The notes under the pieces are model-generated. The model worked only from the letters and a program-made list of their open reading frames with translations. It ran no database searches and was not told the origin of the DNA. The position numbers were made by a program, and so were the translations under genes. Of a DNA stretch of 64,000 nucleotides, positions 1 to 7,613 are shown piece by piece. The stretch spans positions 76,339-140,338 of the forward strand of contig JALONN010000010.1 of assembly GCA_025454915.1 (NCBI GenBank), read 5' to 3'. This stretch comes from Raineya sp. Its GTDB lineage: Bacteria > Bacteroidota > Bacteroidia > Cytophagales > Thermonemataceae. The first letter of the stretch is position 1; every line of letters begins with the position of its first letter.

Positions 1-1173
1 ATTCAAAACAGTATTTTTTACATAATTTGGTAATATGTAAATATCAACTTTCATTTTAATCTGCACTTCCCCAGCAGCATAAACATTGAGTTTATGACCA
101 AACATCTTAATTGGAAGTAAATAATCATATACATCATCAATGAGAGCTTGGCTAGCTATGCCTCCACCAGTAGGATATATGTATAAATTAATACTTTGAC
201 AGCTATGCTCTTCTCCAGCTCTTTCAACACCAGGGTATAGTTCTGCTAATGCCACATAGTCTTCAGGTGTAACAGCCCTTTTGAGGGTACTTCTGTGTAA
301 AGGAATTCTCTTTTTAAGGTCTATTAGCGTTTCTGCGTTTGTTCCTCCAGATGCTTTTGTAGTATTTTTACACTTCAAAATCATTCCACTTGGAACTGTA
401 ACAGAAGAAATAACATCTGTAATTTTATTTGCTCCAACATTGCCATTTAGACCTTCAGAAACATAATAAGAAGCCAAAACAGTTTCTAAATTAGTTGGTA
501 TTTTTCCCGTGATGCCGTCACCAAGTTTTACTTGCATTCTATTGTCCTTGTTAATGGAGGGGATAAAATGCAAATCATCTTTTGTGGAAAAGAAAAATGT
601 ATCTACTTGCCCATAAACATTGGTCCCAATGGTAAGAATTATATCATAATCCACAACTTTTTCAGGCAGTAAAAATACTTGTGATGGTTGTCCATTTGTT
701 GTGCCAATATTGATATTTTGGTATTTTTGATATTGGAAAGCTCCAACTGTTGCCTGAGTGTTACCTGTTGTGATGGTTACATTTTGCTTTGTTACAAAAG
801 GGATATTATCTTCAGTAGAAACTATGGTGCCTGCGGGAATCACTACGTTTGAGGGAGCAGGGGTATCAAAATAAAAAGTAATATCAGCACTTGCAGGATA
901 AGAACCTTTTACTCTATAATTAGATGATTCTGCTGCCAAAATACCAGACTCAAACCTTTTTGCTACTGGTAAAAATGCCTCCTGAGTTCTCCTATCGAGA
1001 TAATAATGTAGATTTTCTAAAATTCCTGCCCAAATTTTAGAAAACTGAAATAATGGGTCATTATCTATATCAGTAATTTCAGGAAGATACAAAGGAAACT
1101 TAGATTTTATATCCTCTTCGATTTGCTCTGAAGAACGGTTTAAATACCCTATAAATTTATCACTAGCACTCAT
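1..1173 (-). CDS. Baseplate J-like protein (partial, runs off left edge)
   Basis: This reading frame is absent from the ORF track because it has no stop inside the window. Translating the minus strand from the ATG at 1173 gives MSASDKFIGYLNRSSEQ and an open frame to position 1. The central part (FYFDTPAPSNVVIPAGTIV, later VKLGDGITGKIP) is typical of gpJ/gp47-like baseplate wedge proteins of contractile tails: a domain with a beta-rich core, then the conserved LGDG..G..P motif. It overlaps the upstream gp25-like gene by ATGA, so the two are translationally coupled. The product should form the baseplate wedge with the gp25-like protein. The C-terminus and the rest of the baseplate operon lie left of the window. 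Confidence 0.85.
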   Translation of the reverse strand, partial: MSASDKFIGYLNRSSEQIEEDIKSKFPLYLPEITDIDNDPLFQFSKIWAGILENLHYYLDRRTQEAFLPVAKRFESGILAAESSNYRVKGSYPASADITFYFDTPAPSNVVIPAGTIVSTEDNIPFVTKQNVTITTGNTQATVGAFQYQKYQNINIGTTNGQPSQVFLLPEKVVDYDIILTIGTNVYGQVDTFFFSTKDDLHFIPSINKDNRMQVKLGDGITGKIPTNLETVLASYYVSEGLNGNVGANKITDVISSVTVPSGMILKCKNTTKASGGTNAETLIDLKKRIPLHRSTLKRAVTPEDYVALAELYPGVERAGEEHSCQSINLYIYPTGGGIASQALIDDVYDYLLPIKMFGHKLNVYAAGEVQIKMKVDIYILPNYVKNTVLN

Positions 1174-1508
1174 ATCGTTGGGATTTCTAATTCAGTAGTT
1201 TTGGGAATTAAGTCATTGAATGACCAGATGATTTTTATACTCATTTTTTCTACATCTCTTGAGGTCACTACATCTATCAAATCTATATACTTAATGACAC
1301 TCAATGTTTCTCTAATAGTTTGATTCGCTAAGGTGTCTAATATGTTGTCATTTTGTTCAAAAAGTAAACTTTCTATTTGACTGCCTCTTGACCTATTATA
1401 AAATATATCTCCAATCGGAGTTTCTATAAGCATCTTAATAATTTGGCTAACAGCTTGCTCTCCTTCAACATAAGTGCCATCGTACGGGAACTTGAGTATC
1501 TTAATCAT
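1170..1508 (-). CDS. gp25/GPW-like baseplate wedge protein
   Basis: The 112-residue length and the central segment NRSRGSQIESLLFEQND fit the gp25/W lysozyme-like fold of baseplate wedge proteins, whose hallmark is R..G..L..LLFE.N in mid-protein. It lies between a gpV-like spike protein and a gpJ-like protein, the usual V-W-J order of P2-type baseplate operons, and is linked to both by four-base ATGA overlaps. In such phages it joins the wedge to the sheath and triggers contraction. No cysteines or signal peptide are seen. The assignment rests on motif, size and order together. Confidence 0.85.
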   Translation of the reverse strand: MIKILKFPYDGTYVEGEQAVSQIIKMLIETPIGDIFYNRSRGSQIESLLFEQNDNILDTLANQTIRETLSVIKYIDLIDVVTSRDVEKMSIKIIWSFNDLIPKTTELEIPTI

Positions 1509-2083
1509 GATAGTTTCACTTTTTCAGAAAGAAAATTTTTAGTCTTTTGTTCAAGAGCTTCAAACTGAGAAATATTTATAATTGCTGTTGAAGGAGCACC
1601 AGAACCACCACACAGAACTTTTAAGTTTTTTATTGCTAATAATAGTTCTTTCATAAAATCTTCTAACTTATTGCCAAGAGTTGCTTGCTCATTATCACCA
1701 TTCAAGTTTACTGTATCTTCCATTTCAATCTTGGCACCTTTCTTATTTTGAATCAAAAGGTCTTGTTTTGATTTTAAAGTAAGGTTTTTGGATTGTGCCA
1801 CCGCTCCATAACTCCAAATTGGGAATTTAATGTTTGATTGGATGAACTGTACCCAAACATTATCACCAATTTGAGGTATAAAAAGCACTCCACTTTTATC
1901 AGCATGCACTGACATAGGCAAAGCCCACTCCTCCAAAACTTTGTCTCCAAATGTGGGTATCTTAATTTTTAGCCTCGATAAATTTTCAGGGTCATTATTA
2001 TCATACACAAGCCCAGCATATACGCTAGGGAATATACCAAAGGCTTCAAAACCGTTCTCTTTTATCTTTTCTAAATCAGTCAT
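1505..2083 (-). CDS. gpV/gp5-like baseplate spike or hub protein with OB-fold
   Basis: The track starts this frame at a TTG (2089); the first ATG, at 2083, gives MTDLEKIKENG and 192 residues and is preferred. Residues of about 15-95 (GLVYDNNDPENLSRLKIKIP, then QIGDNVWVQF) match the N-terminal OB-fold of gp5/gpV/VgrG-type spikes, with the D.....rVkV..P and GD.V.V.F signatures. The C-terminal half has IEMEDTVNLNG, as in gp5 C-terminal repeats, but only briefly, then a mixed helical tail. First gene of the visible minus-strand baseplate operon V-W-J. Confidence 0.8.
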   Translation of the reverse strand: MTDLEKIKENGFEAFGIFPSVYAGLVYDNNDPENLSRLKIKIPTFGDKVLEEWALPMSVHADKSGVLFIPQIGDNVWVQFIQSNIKFPIWSYGAVAQSKNLTLKSKQDLLIQNKKGAKIEMEDTVNLNGDNEQATLGNKLEDFMKELLLAIKNLKVLCGGSGAPSTAIINISQFEALEQKTKNFLSEKVKLS

Positions 2084-2175
2084 GTACAAATTTATGTATT
2101 TTACTAAAAAAAATTAAATAAAATAAAAATTATTTATCAAAAATATACAAATTTGTAGTATAAAACTATACGCTT

Positions 2176-2424
2176 ATGCCACATACAAGTTTTGTAGAAT
2201 TTCCTGCAGGCTCTATGCCTCGTGAAAAGGTAAGACAACTACACAGATACCTGAAAAAACATCCTGATACTAAAAATTCTTATGTTGGGCTTACAGGTAG
2301 AAAAATAGAGTTCACTTTTGAGACCAAAGAGGGGGCTGAAATCTTCATGAAGGATTTACAAGCTATGTTTAATCTTAGGAATACACAAACCATAACTAAA
2401 GAAGAGTATGTTAGTCGTCAATAA
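2176..2424 (+). CDS. Hypothetical protein upstream of the endolysin
   Basis: An 82-residue soluble protein, not recognised. It is basic in the first half (REKVRQLHRYLKKHP) and acidic/helical in the second (ETKEGAEIFMKDLQAMF). There is no signal peptide or membrane segment. It starts at an ATG 92 bases from the divergent spike gene and overlaps the amidase gene by 17 bases, so it is probably the first gene of the rightward lysis/tail-fibre operon. The sequence gives no function. Confidence 0.6.
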   Translation: MPHTSFVEFPAGSMPREKVRQLHRYLKKHPDTKNSYVGLTGRKIEFTFETKEGAEIFMKDLQAMFNLRNTQTITKEEYVSRQ

Positions 2425-3235
2425 AATACACGCTCAAAAAGCATTAAATAAAATATTAGCAAAGTATTATGCTGGTATTTCGGTTGAAGCATTCCAAAAA
2501 TATGCTCAGGATAAAAAGCTATACAGTGGTAAAATAGATGGAGATTTTGGGCTTTTATCTTATGCTGCTTTGTATGCTGACCTCATTAAGCCTGTGGAAT
2601 TACAAGGTTTTACAGACTTTATTCGTGCTGAGTTCCCCAAAGAGCAAATTGTGTTGCACCATTCTGCTGGTTGGGATAATGCTCGTGGCATGTTTGATTC
2701 TTGGCAAAAAGATGGACAAAGAGGCGTCGCTACAGCCATTGGCATTATTGATAATGGTACAATTGTGAGAGGCTATAATGAAGTATTCTGGGGGCATCAC
2801 ATTGGTTCTGAGAATTGGAATAATGTGGCTTTGAACCAAAAAAGTGTTGCCGTTGAAATCTGTAATTTTGGGTGTTTGATGAAAAGGGAAGGCAAATATT
2901 TTGCATGGCCAAACAACTACGGTACAAAGGGACCAGGAGTGGAAATACCAGAAAGTAAAGTTATCAAGCTCAATTATAAAGGCTTTGAATTTTATGAAGT
3001 CTATACGGATAAGGAAATAGAATCCCTCGAAAAGTGGATTTTAGTCATGAGCCTTCGTTGGAATATTGATTTGACTTATCGTCATCAAGATATGTTTCCT
3101 AACACTGGGCAGGTATCAGCAAGAGCATTACAGGGAACAAATGGTATGTTTACCCACAATAGTTTTATTGACTGGAAAACAGACATCAGCCCACAGCCAA
3201 AAATGATTTCAATGCTCGAAAAACTTGCCCAATAG
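2408..3235 (+). CDS. N-acetylmuramoyl-L-alanine amidase endolysin
   Basis: The 275-residue protein has an N-terminal segment resembling a peptidoglycan-binding/TtsA-like domain (KYAQDKKLYSGKIDGDFGLLSYAAL, residues about 27-55). An Amidase_2 domain follows: VLHHSAG supplies the first zinc histidine, GWD.A and ATAIGIIDNGTI the core strands, HHIGSENWN and SVAVEICNFG the substrate cleft, and YRHQDMFP a late zinc-binding histidine. It would cut the amide bond between muramic acid and the stem peptide. There is no signal peptide, so release needs the holin candidate encoded downstream. It overlaps the upstream small gene by 17 bases. Confidence 0.85.
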   Translation: MLVVNKIHAQKALNKILAKYYAGISVEAFQKYAQDKKLYSGKIDGDFGLLSYAALYADLIKPVELQGFTDFIRAEFPKEQIVLHHSAGWDNARGMFDSWQKDGQRGVATAIGIIDNGTIVRGYNEVFWGHHIGSENWNNVALNQKSVAVEICNFGCLMKREGKYFAWPNNYGTKGPGVEIPESKVIKLNYKGFEFYEVYTDKEIESLEKWILVMSLRWNIDLTYRHQDMFPNTGQVSARALQGTNGMFTHNSFIDWKTDISPQPKMISMLEKLAQ

Positions 3236-3286
3236 CTTATTAATCCCCTTTATATTTATCTGCAACACCACTTTACATTTATAAAT

Positions 3287-3457
3287 ATGCAACAACATTT
3301 AAAAAAAGATGCATGGGTTCAAACCTCTGAAAATGCACACAGAGCTTGGAGATACATTATGCAACTTAAACACCTGCTAGACAAATGTAAAGACAATGAG
3401 CAAGAAATTAATAAAGGGGACAGTAAACGCCGAAGAAGTAGCAAACAGACTGATTGA
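3287..3457 (+). CDS. Possible small protein between amidase and coiled-coil gene
   Basis: This 56-codon ORF is below the track cutoff. It begins MQQHLKKDAWVQTSENAH and ends in a very basic tail (KRRRSSKQTD). It fills the otherwise empty gap after the amidase and overlaps the next gene by 62 bases in another frame. Small overlapping genes are common in phage lysis regions, which supports it, but the long overlap and the low-complexity basic tail argue for caution. No function can be assigned. Confidence 0.35.
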   Translation: MQQHLKKDAWVQTSENAHRAWRYIMQLKHLLDKCKDNEQEINKGDSKRRRSSKQTD

Positions 3458-3926
3458 AGGTTTTTCTGAGGCAATATTTGAAATACAATCGGGAGTAGAA
3501 TCTCTTATAGACGAAAAAGACTCATACAAAGAGAAGTTAAAAGACATATTCAAAAGACTCGAGTCATTAAAGCATGACTCGATAGAAATGAAGCAAAAGT
3601 ATGAGGAAGCTTTATCAATCATTCAAAATTACGAACAAAGGATTAATCGTATGGAAAATCAAGATTTTGAAAAACGACTTACTCAACTTGAAGAATTTAG
3701 AAAAAACGTTGAAAAAGAACGTGACAGGGAATATTCTTTATTGGAGAATACTAAAAAGCATGTTTATCAGCAAGAAGTAAAAAATGAGGTGGTAAAGGAG
3801 GATATTAAGGAGCAAAAGGATACCAATAAAGAACAAACTGCTGAACTTAAAAAACTCGGTATTGAAATAGTAAAAATTATCAGTGTGGCTGGTAGTGTTG
3901 CTGCAATCTTCAAATATTTATTATAA
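3396..3926 (+). CDS. Coiled-coil protein with C-terminal membrane anchor
   Basis: A 176-residue protein. Residues of about 30-140 are almost continuous charged heptad-like sequence (EKLKDIFKRLESLKHDSIEMKQKYEEAL), and the last 20 residues (IVKIISVAGSVAAIFKYLL) form a single hydrophobic helix. It overlaps the next gene by one base (TAATG). Its position between endolysin and holin candidate makes a role in lysis timing, membrane tethering or tail-fibre chaperoning possible, but none is shown. It is not a standard spanin because the anchor is C-terminal and there is no signal peptide. Confidence 0.65.
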   Translation: MSKKLIKGTVNAEEVANRLIEGFSEAIFEIQSGVESLIDEKDSYKEKLKDIFKRLESLKHDSIEMKQKYEEALSIIQNYEQRINRMENQDFEKRLTQLEEFRKNVEKERDREYSLLENTKKHVYQQEVKNEVVKEDIKEQKDTNKEQTAELKKLGIEIVKIISVAGSVAAIFKYLL

Positions 3927-4204
3927 TGAAAAAAGTTAAATTATTCTTCATTGAATTATGGGAGAGAATTTTTGCAGAAACGCCTAAATTCTTCAAGATT
4001 ATCCGAAACTTCTTCTTTTCTCTAGGAGGGTTATCCTTCCTATCATCTTTGGCAATAGAAGGATTAGGTCAGATACAATACATGCCTACTAACTGGACTT
4101 GGATTGAGCAATCACTCAGGGTTATGGCATTTGTTGGTTTTGTTGGTTCAGGAATAGCACAACTTGCGAAAGTAGATAAAAAACAAGAAGATGGACAAAA
4201 GTAA
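3926..4204 (+). CDS. Putative holin (two membrane segments)
   Basis: The 92-residue protein has a short basic N-terminus, two hydrophobic segments (about residues 28-46, FFFSLGGLSFLSSLAIEGL, and 67-84, VMAFVGFVGSGIAQL) and a charged C-terminal tail (KVDKKQEDGQK). This is the size and layout of small class II holins. It follows the endolysin and overlaps the next lysis-like gene by 14 bases. The family cannot be named from sequence alone; the call rests on topology and context. Confidence 0.55.
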   Translation: MKKVKLFFIELWERIFAETPKFFKIIRNFFFSLGGLSFLSSLAIEGLGQIQYMPTNWTWIEQSLRVMAFVGFVGSGIAQLAKVDKKQEDGQK

Positions 4205-4445
4205 TATCGGGTTATCAATCGTTTGTGCCGTCTTATTGGCGTTTTGCTTCTATTTTGGTTTAGGCTGGAAGGAAGAAAAAAAGGAAAAAGACAATCTAAT
4301 CTTTGAAAAAAAGAAGGTTGAGATGGAACTAAAGATTTATAAAAACTCTGTAAAGGATGAGGTTTTACAAAAGCAAATTGAGAAGCAGTCTGATAGTGTT
4401 AGGAATGCTATTGACTTTTTTGGCGGAGGGGCAGACTCCCTGTAA
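4191..4445 (+). CDS. Putative inner-membrane spanin (Rz-like)
   Basis: This 84-residue protein has one N-terminal membrane helix (residues about 6-25, GLSIVCAVLLAFCFYFGLGW), then a highly charged, probably coiled-coil periplasmic domain (KEEKKEKDNLIFEKKKVEMEL). That is the topology of Rz-type i-spanins. It lies between the holin candidate and a second ORF that starts inside it in the +1 frame, like the overlapping Rz/Rz1 arrangement. Spanins diverge quickly, so topology and position are the only evidence. Confidence 0.5.
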   Translation: MDKSNIGLSIVCAVLLAFCFYFGLGWKEEKKEKDNLIFEKKKVEMELKIYKNSVKDEVLQKQIEKQSDSVRNAIDFFGGGADSL

Positions 4446-4725
4446 GAGTTGCAAAGATAGTTTATCTACGGCTATGCAATACGGTAGGCTATTATCCAAA
4501 AATATTATTCTAAGGGATAGCCTCTTAAAAGTAAGGGCTGTAATTATTGAAGACCTAAAAGCTATCAATGTAAATTCAGAGATTGAAAAAGACAGCCTCA
4601 AAACTGTATTGAGTTTAGTTGAAGTTAAAATATCCAAAATTGATAAAAAACTTAAAAATGTTCAAAAGCAAAGGAACTCATTGGGCATTTTTTCAATATT
4701 ATTAATCATTTTATTACTTCTATGA
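4357..4725 (+). CDS. Putative spanin partner with signal peptide and C-terminal anchor
   Basis: The 122-residue frame starts 89 bases inside the preceding Rz-like gene. It has a signal peptide (basic MRFYKSKLRSS, core LIVLGMLLTFLAEGQ), then TPCKSCKDS, a long helical periplasmic stretch, and a C-terminal hydrophobic helix (LGIFSILLIILLLL). Cysteines lie just after the predicted cleavage site, but the preceding residues (QTP) do not form a clean lipobox. A signal plus C-terminal membrane anchor recalls u-spanins, and the overlap recalls Rz/Rz1. It is coupled to the next gene by ATGA. Confidence 0.5.
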   Translation: MRFYKSKLRSSLIVLGMLLTFLAEGQTPCKSCKDSLSTAMQYGRLLSKNIILRDSLLKVRAVIIEDLKAINVNSEIEKDSLKTVLSLVEVKISKIDKKLKNVQKQRNSLGIFSILLIILLLL

Positions 4726-5615
4726 TTTTAGAGGAAGAAATTTTAAAACTCTTTCCATCATTTTTCAAAAAATATGATGCGAATAAAGATATAAACAATG
4801 AAGGGACTCTGGAAAGGTTCAACAAGCTTCTGGCTTCAGAAGTGGATGATAATTTTATGGAGTCCCTTCAAAACTTCCTTCAAAACACTTTAGATGTAAA
4901 AAATATGAGTCCTGCTTTTCTTCCATACATGGAAAAATTGAGAGGTACGGATAAGTTTTCTTTTGATTTTCCTCCTTTTGACAATCAGAATGCAAGTCAG
5001 CTCCCGAGTGATATTTTGGCATTGATGAGGCATAGGATTCTTACAACTGATCGTTCTAAGCAAAACATAAGGGTTGATGGAGCAAATGAGTATGCAATAG
5101 ACTACACTGATGGAGTTTATGTAACCAGCCAAGCAATAGCAGCAGCTCAGCCAAAAATCACAGAAGATGGATGGTATTTCAACGGAAGCAACCAACAAAT
5201 GGTTACAAATAACATACCTGATGTTGTTTTTGCAGTAGTTGTGGCAAATTCAACAAGAAATTTTGTTGTATATGATTGTTTTATTTCAAGTTATCAGGGA
5301 GGTGTACCTTATGCAAGCATTATGGGTCAAAATGATACAACACTATTTCAACAAGTAGGTAGTGGGCAATATACGCAATCAGACATGAGAGTAAATAATA
5401 TTCCAAGTACTGAATTTTCTCCTAATAATGTTTTTAAAGTTATCAGTGCCAAATTTGGAACAAAAACAGCAAATTTTTATGATATAGGTTTCAATGATGG
5501 AGGAAATGGAGCTCTTCAGGGAACAATAAAAGACATTATGTTTTTTCATACGGAGCCGTCAGAAGAACAAAAAACAATTATTCAAAATTACCTAGAAGCT
5601 TTTCATAATTTATAA
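4722..5615 (+). CDS. Tail-tip protein: gpI-like N-terminus with LamG-like domain
   Basis: The 297-residue protein has two parts. Residues 1-80 (ILKLFPSFFKK, then MSPAFLPYMEKLRGTDKF) resemble the start of phage tail protein I, which carries LP..Y and LPYLA..LG motifs. Residues of about 125-297 form a beta-rich region ending EEQKTIIQNYLEAFHNL, as in concanavalin/LamG-like carbohydrate-binding domains. It is the first of four consecutive tail-tip genes before a fibre. A role at the baseplate-fibre junction, perhaps with glycan binding, is inferred. The gpI-like part stops early and seems to resume in the gene at 5844. Confidence 0.55.
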   Translation: MILEEEILKLFPSFFKKYDANKDINNEGTLERFNKLLASEVDDNFMESLQNFLQNTLDVKNMSPAFLPYMEKLRGTDKFSFDFPPFDNQNASQLPSDILALMRHRILTTDRSKQNIRVDGANEYAIDYTDGVYVTSQAIAAAQPKITEDGWYFNGSNQQMVTNNIPDVVFAVVVANSTRNFVVYDCFISSYQGGVPYASIMGQNDTTLFQQVGSGQYTQSDMRVNNIPSTEFSPNNVFKVISAKFGTKTANFYDIGFNDGGNGALQGTIKDIMFFHTEPSEEQKTIIQNYLEAFHNL

Positions 5616-5616
5616 T

Positions 5617-5847
5617 ATGTTTATTTCTTTTCTAAATATAGAGGCAGCCAACGAGGCTTTAGATATAATTAATAGTCATTATGGGTTTCCAGATTTCAAA
5701 GGGACAGAGTCTTGGGATGTCGCTTTGAAAGCTCTTAATCAAAATGTATGGTTTATAAGAGCTCCCAAGGAAGAGATTTTGGCAAATATCACATACCATG
5801 AATTTTTAGAAAATATCAATCAATATTTCCCAATTCAAGAAAAATGA
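5617..5847 (+). CDS. Small hypothetical protein in the tail-tip operon
   Basis: This 76-residue soluble protein (MFISFLNIEAANEALDIINS) has no recognisable motif. It starts one base after the previous stop codon and overlaps the next gene by ATGA, so it is clearly part of the tail-tip operon. Its placement between two gpI-like fragments and before the fibre suggests a tail-fibre assembly or attachment factor, but this is context only. No membrane segment or cysteine cluster is present. Confidence 0.6.
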   Translation: MFISFLNIEAANEALDIINSHYGFPDFKGTESWDVALKALNQNVWFIRAPKEEILANITYHEFLENINQYFPIQEK

Positions 5848-6230
5848 TAGTAGATAGCTTGACAATAAGAAGAAAATTCTTAGAGCATTCTGAGGAAATA
5901 CATCAACTCAAAGGCACAAAAAAGGTCTTGGAGGTATTATTTTCTTGGTTGGGGTTCTATGATATTGTTTTTGAAGAAATTTTCCCAAATACATTTGGAT
6001 TTGATAGCCCTTATGAACTTGATAGTATAAGCAGAATATTTGATAACAAGTGTTCACAATGTAGCAGGCTCAATATCATGATGAAACATGATAATATTAG
6101 TGATGGGCTAAAAGACACAGTTATATCTATTGTGAAATGGAATACTCCCTATAAAGTGGAAGCTTTTGTATATTATAATGGGGAGGCATCAGGAACTTTT
6201 GATAATACATTCGCAAATCAATTTTTATAA
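5844..6230 (+). CDS. Tail protein I-like (C-terminal gpI domain)
   Basis: The 128-residue protein carries RRKFLEHSEEIHQLKGTKKV followed by LFSWLGF (residues about 9-38). This matches the conserved C-terminal part of gpI-type tail proteins, where R.....A...hR.KGT...l...L..lG is the signature. gpI joins the baseplate to the fibres. Here the domain is a separate short protein rather than the end of a 200-residue gpI, and the likely N-terminal half is two genes upstream. The remaining sequence includes a C..C pair (NKCSQCS) of unknown role. Confidence 0.6.
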   Translation: MIVDSLTIRRKFLEHSEEIHQLKGTKKVLEVLFSWLGFYDIVFEEIFPNTFGFDSPYELDSISRIFDNKCSQCSRLNIMMKHDNISDGLKDTVISIVKWNTPYKVEAFVYYNGEASGTFDNTFANQFL

Positions 6231-6231
6231 A

Positions 6232-7176
6232 ATGAAAGAATATTTAAAATATCAAGAAGATGATTCAACAGCATTGTTGAATTCTTGGCTAAACGGAGTC
6301 CTACCAAGTGGAGTATATTGTGGATTTGATGCCTTGGATTTTCAGGCTGATATGATTTTGAGGCTAACACAATCTTTAGCCCCTGAGCATATTGATATGA
6401 GTGGTAATGGTAGCAAGGTAGGGGTTGTGAGAACCAAACAAGGAGTTATTTTAGCAGAAGACCAGAATATTAATTTTGATATAGCTCCTACTACCACTTT
6501 GCCTCGAATTGATGTAATATACATACAATATCAATACCAAGCCGTTGCAAATCCTCCTTTGCCATTTTATTCTATTTTAAAAGGGACGCCATCATCCACA
6601 CCTACAGCACCCGATTTAACGACACCAGCTTTACAGGTCAAGATAGCTGAATTGTATTTACCTGCAAACTGTGAAACCTTGAATGAACCAGGAGTGAGGT
6701 ACATTAAATCTCCCTCTCCAATATTATATAGAAATCCTCAAAGCCTTGTAATTGTTAAAACTGGGACTGCTGGACCTTTGCCAACTCAAAGTCTTATATT
6801 TACAAATTATGTAAAAATACAAGATACAAAAAATGAATTTAATACAACCACAGGCATTTTTACAGCTATTGAAGATGGGTTTTATTTTGCGTCAATAACA
6901 GTTAGGTTTGACTTTGGGGAAGCTGGGACTGGAAGATGGTTTGGTATGTGTCATATTGAGAAATTCAATGCAAATTCTAATGCTTGGGAGGTAGTAAATA
7001 GTGTTTTTCATAATACTGACCCAGGAGGTTATTATCAGGCAAATAAAACATTAATTGGTATAACCTATGTAAAAAAAGGGGAAAAGATAAGATTCAAGAT
7101 AGAGAACCCTGGTGATGCTCCAATAAATTCTTATGACAATAATGTTTTCATATTCAAAATGCCATTACTAGATTAA
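6232..7176 (+). CDS. Tail fibre protein with C1q-like C-terminal domain
   Basis: The track starts at 6166, but that would overlap the previous gene by 65 bases; the ATG at 6232 begins right after its stop and gives 314 residues (MKEYLKYQEDDSTAL). Residues of about 60-160 are typical fibre N-terminal sequence (GSKVGVVRTKQGVILAEDQN, PRIDVIYIQYQ). The last 135 residues, with FTAIEDGFYFASITVRFDF, GMCHIEKF and IGITYVKKGEKIRFKIEN, look like a C1q/TNF-like jelly roll, a common receptor-binding tip. It is the last gene before a strong terminator. Confidence 0.7.
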   Translation: MKEYLKYQEDDSTALLNSWLNGVLPSGVYCGFDALDFQADMILRLTQSLAPEHIDMSGNGSKVGVVRTKQGVILAEDQNINFDIAPTTTLPRIDVIYIQYQYQAVANPPLPFYSILKGTPSSTPTAPDLTTPALQVKIAELYLPANCETLNEPGVRYIKSPSPILYRNPQSLVIVKTGTAGPLPTQSLIFTNYVKIQDTKNEFNTTTGIFTAIEDGFYFASITVRFDFGEAGTGRWFGMCHIEKFNANSNAWEVVNSVFHNTDPGGYYQANKTLIGITYVKKGEKIRFKIENPGDAPINSYDNNVFIFKMPLLD

Positions 7177-7189
7177 TAAGCGAAAATCA

Positions 7190-7222
7190 AAAACCCTCAA
7201 GCCTTTGGAGTGAGGGTTTTTT
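7190..7222. terminator. Rho-independent terminator after the tail-fibre operon
   Basis: AAAACCCTCA and TGAGGGTTTT form a 10-bp stem around an 11-base loop, followed by a T-run on the plus strand and preceded by an A-run, so it can work in both directions. It lies between the rightward fibre gene and the leftward SSB gene, which converge here. Confidence 0.85.
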
Positions 7223-7223
7223 C

Positions 7224-7529
7224 TCATCGGTTTTGAAATTCCCACTTTTCGACTAAAATGTAGTTAAAGGTATTGCCATCACGAATTTTGTTTTTAATCT
7301 TGCCCTGAATGGTAATAGAAGAGTTTTTTTTGACATATTTCATAACAGACTCCTGTAAGTCTGTTGGAAACTGGAGGGAATGAAAGTCCTCAATTTGTTT
7401 TTTGACGCCATCAATCATCATGTATTCATTAGTAACGAGGGTTACTTTTACTTTGGCTTCATGTGTCTTGGCATCTGTGAATTGAATAGGGTCTTTGGTT
7501 ACCCTTCCTGAAAGAATTGCAATGTTCAT
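7224..7529 (-). CDS. Single-stranded DNA-binding protein (SSB-like OB-fold)
   Basis: The 101-residue protein starts MNIAILSGRVTKDPIQF and contains SITIQGKIKNK and a final EKWEFQNR, matching the strand pattern of the SSB OB-fold (G....dP, vi.G.l). It is shorter than chromosomal SSB and lacks the acidic C-terminal tail (usually DDDIPF) that recruits partner proteins, so it may protect DNA without recruiting the host replisome. It is minus-strand, downstream of a second putative ssDNA-binding protein from which a terminator separates it. Confidence 0.75.
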   Translation of the reverse strand: MNIAILSGRVTKDPIQFTDAKTHEAKVKVTLVTNEYMMIDGVKKQIEDFHSLQFPTDLQESVMKYVKKNSSITIQGKIKNKIRDGNTFNYILVEKWEFQNR

Positions 7530-7564
7530 ATTCCATAAGATTATATAATTAAAATTGTCAGATA

Positions 7565-7592
7565 AAAAGCCCCACCCAATAGGGCGGGGTTT
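7565..7592 (-). terminator. Rho-independent terminator (leftward)
   Basis: On the minus strand CCCCGCCC-TATT-GGGTGGGG is followed by CTTTTTA: a GC-rich stem with one mismatch, a four-base loop and a T-run. It sits just past the 3' end of the putative ssDNA-binding gene at 7614-8213 and separates it from the SSB gene. Confidence 0.8.
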
Positions 7593-7613
7593 ATTTTGCT
7601 AGATTATTATTCA

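Noticed and set aside
281-466. ORFs antisense to the baseplate J gene and similar shadow ORFs across the window
   Set aside because: They lie opposite long conserved genes, have no coherent motifs and are explained by the AT-rich codon usage of the real genes.
2084-2094. TAAATTTG as promoter of the spike gene on the minus strand
   Set aside because: It lies only a few bases from the ATG at 2083, which would place the transcript start at or inside the coding region.
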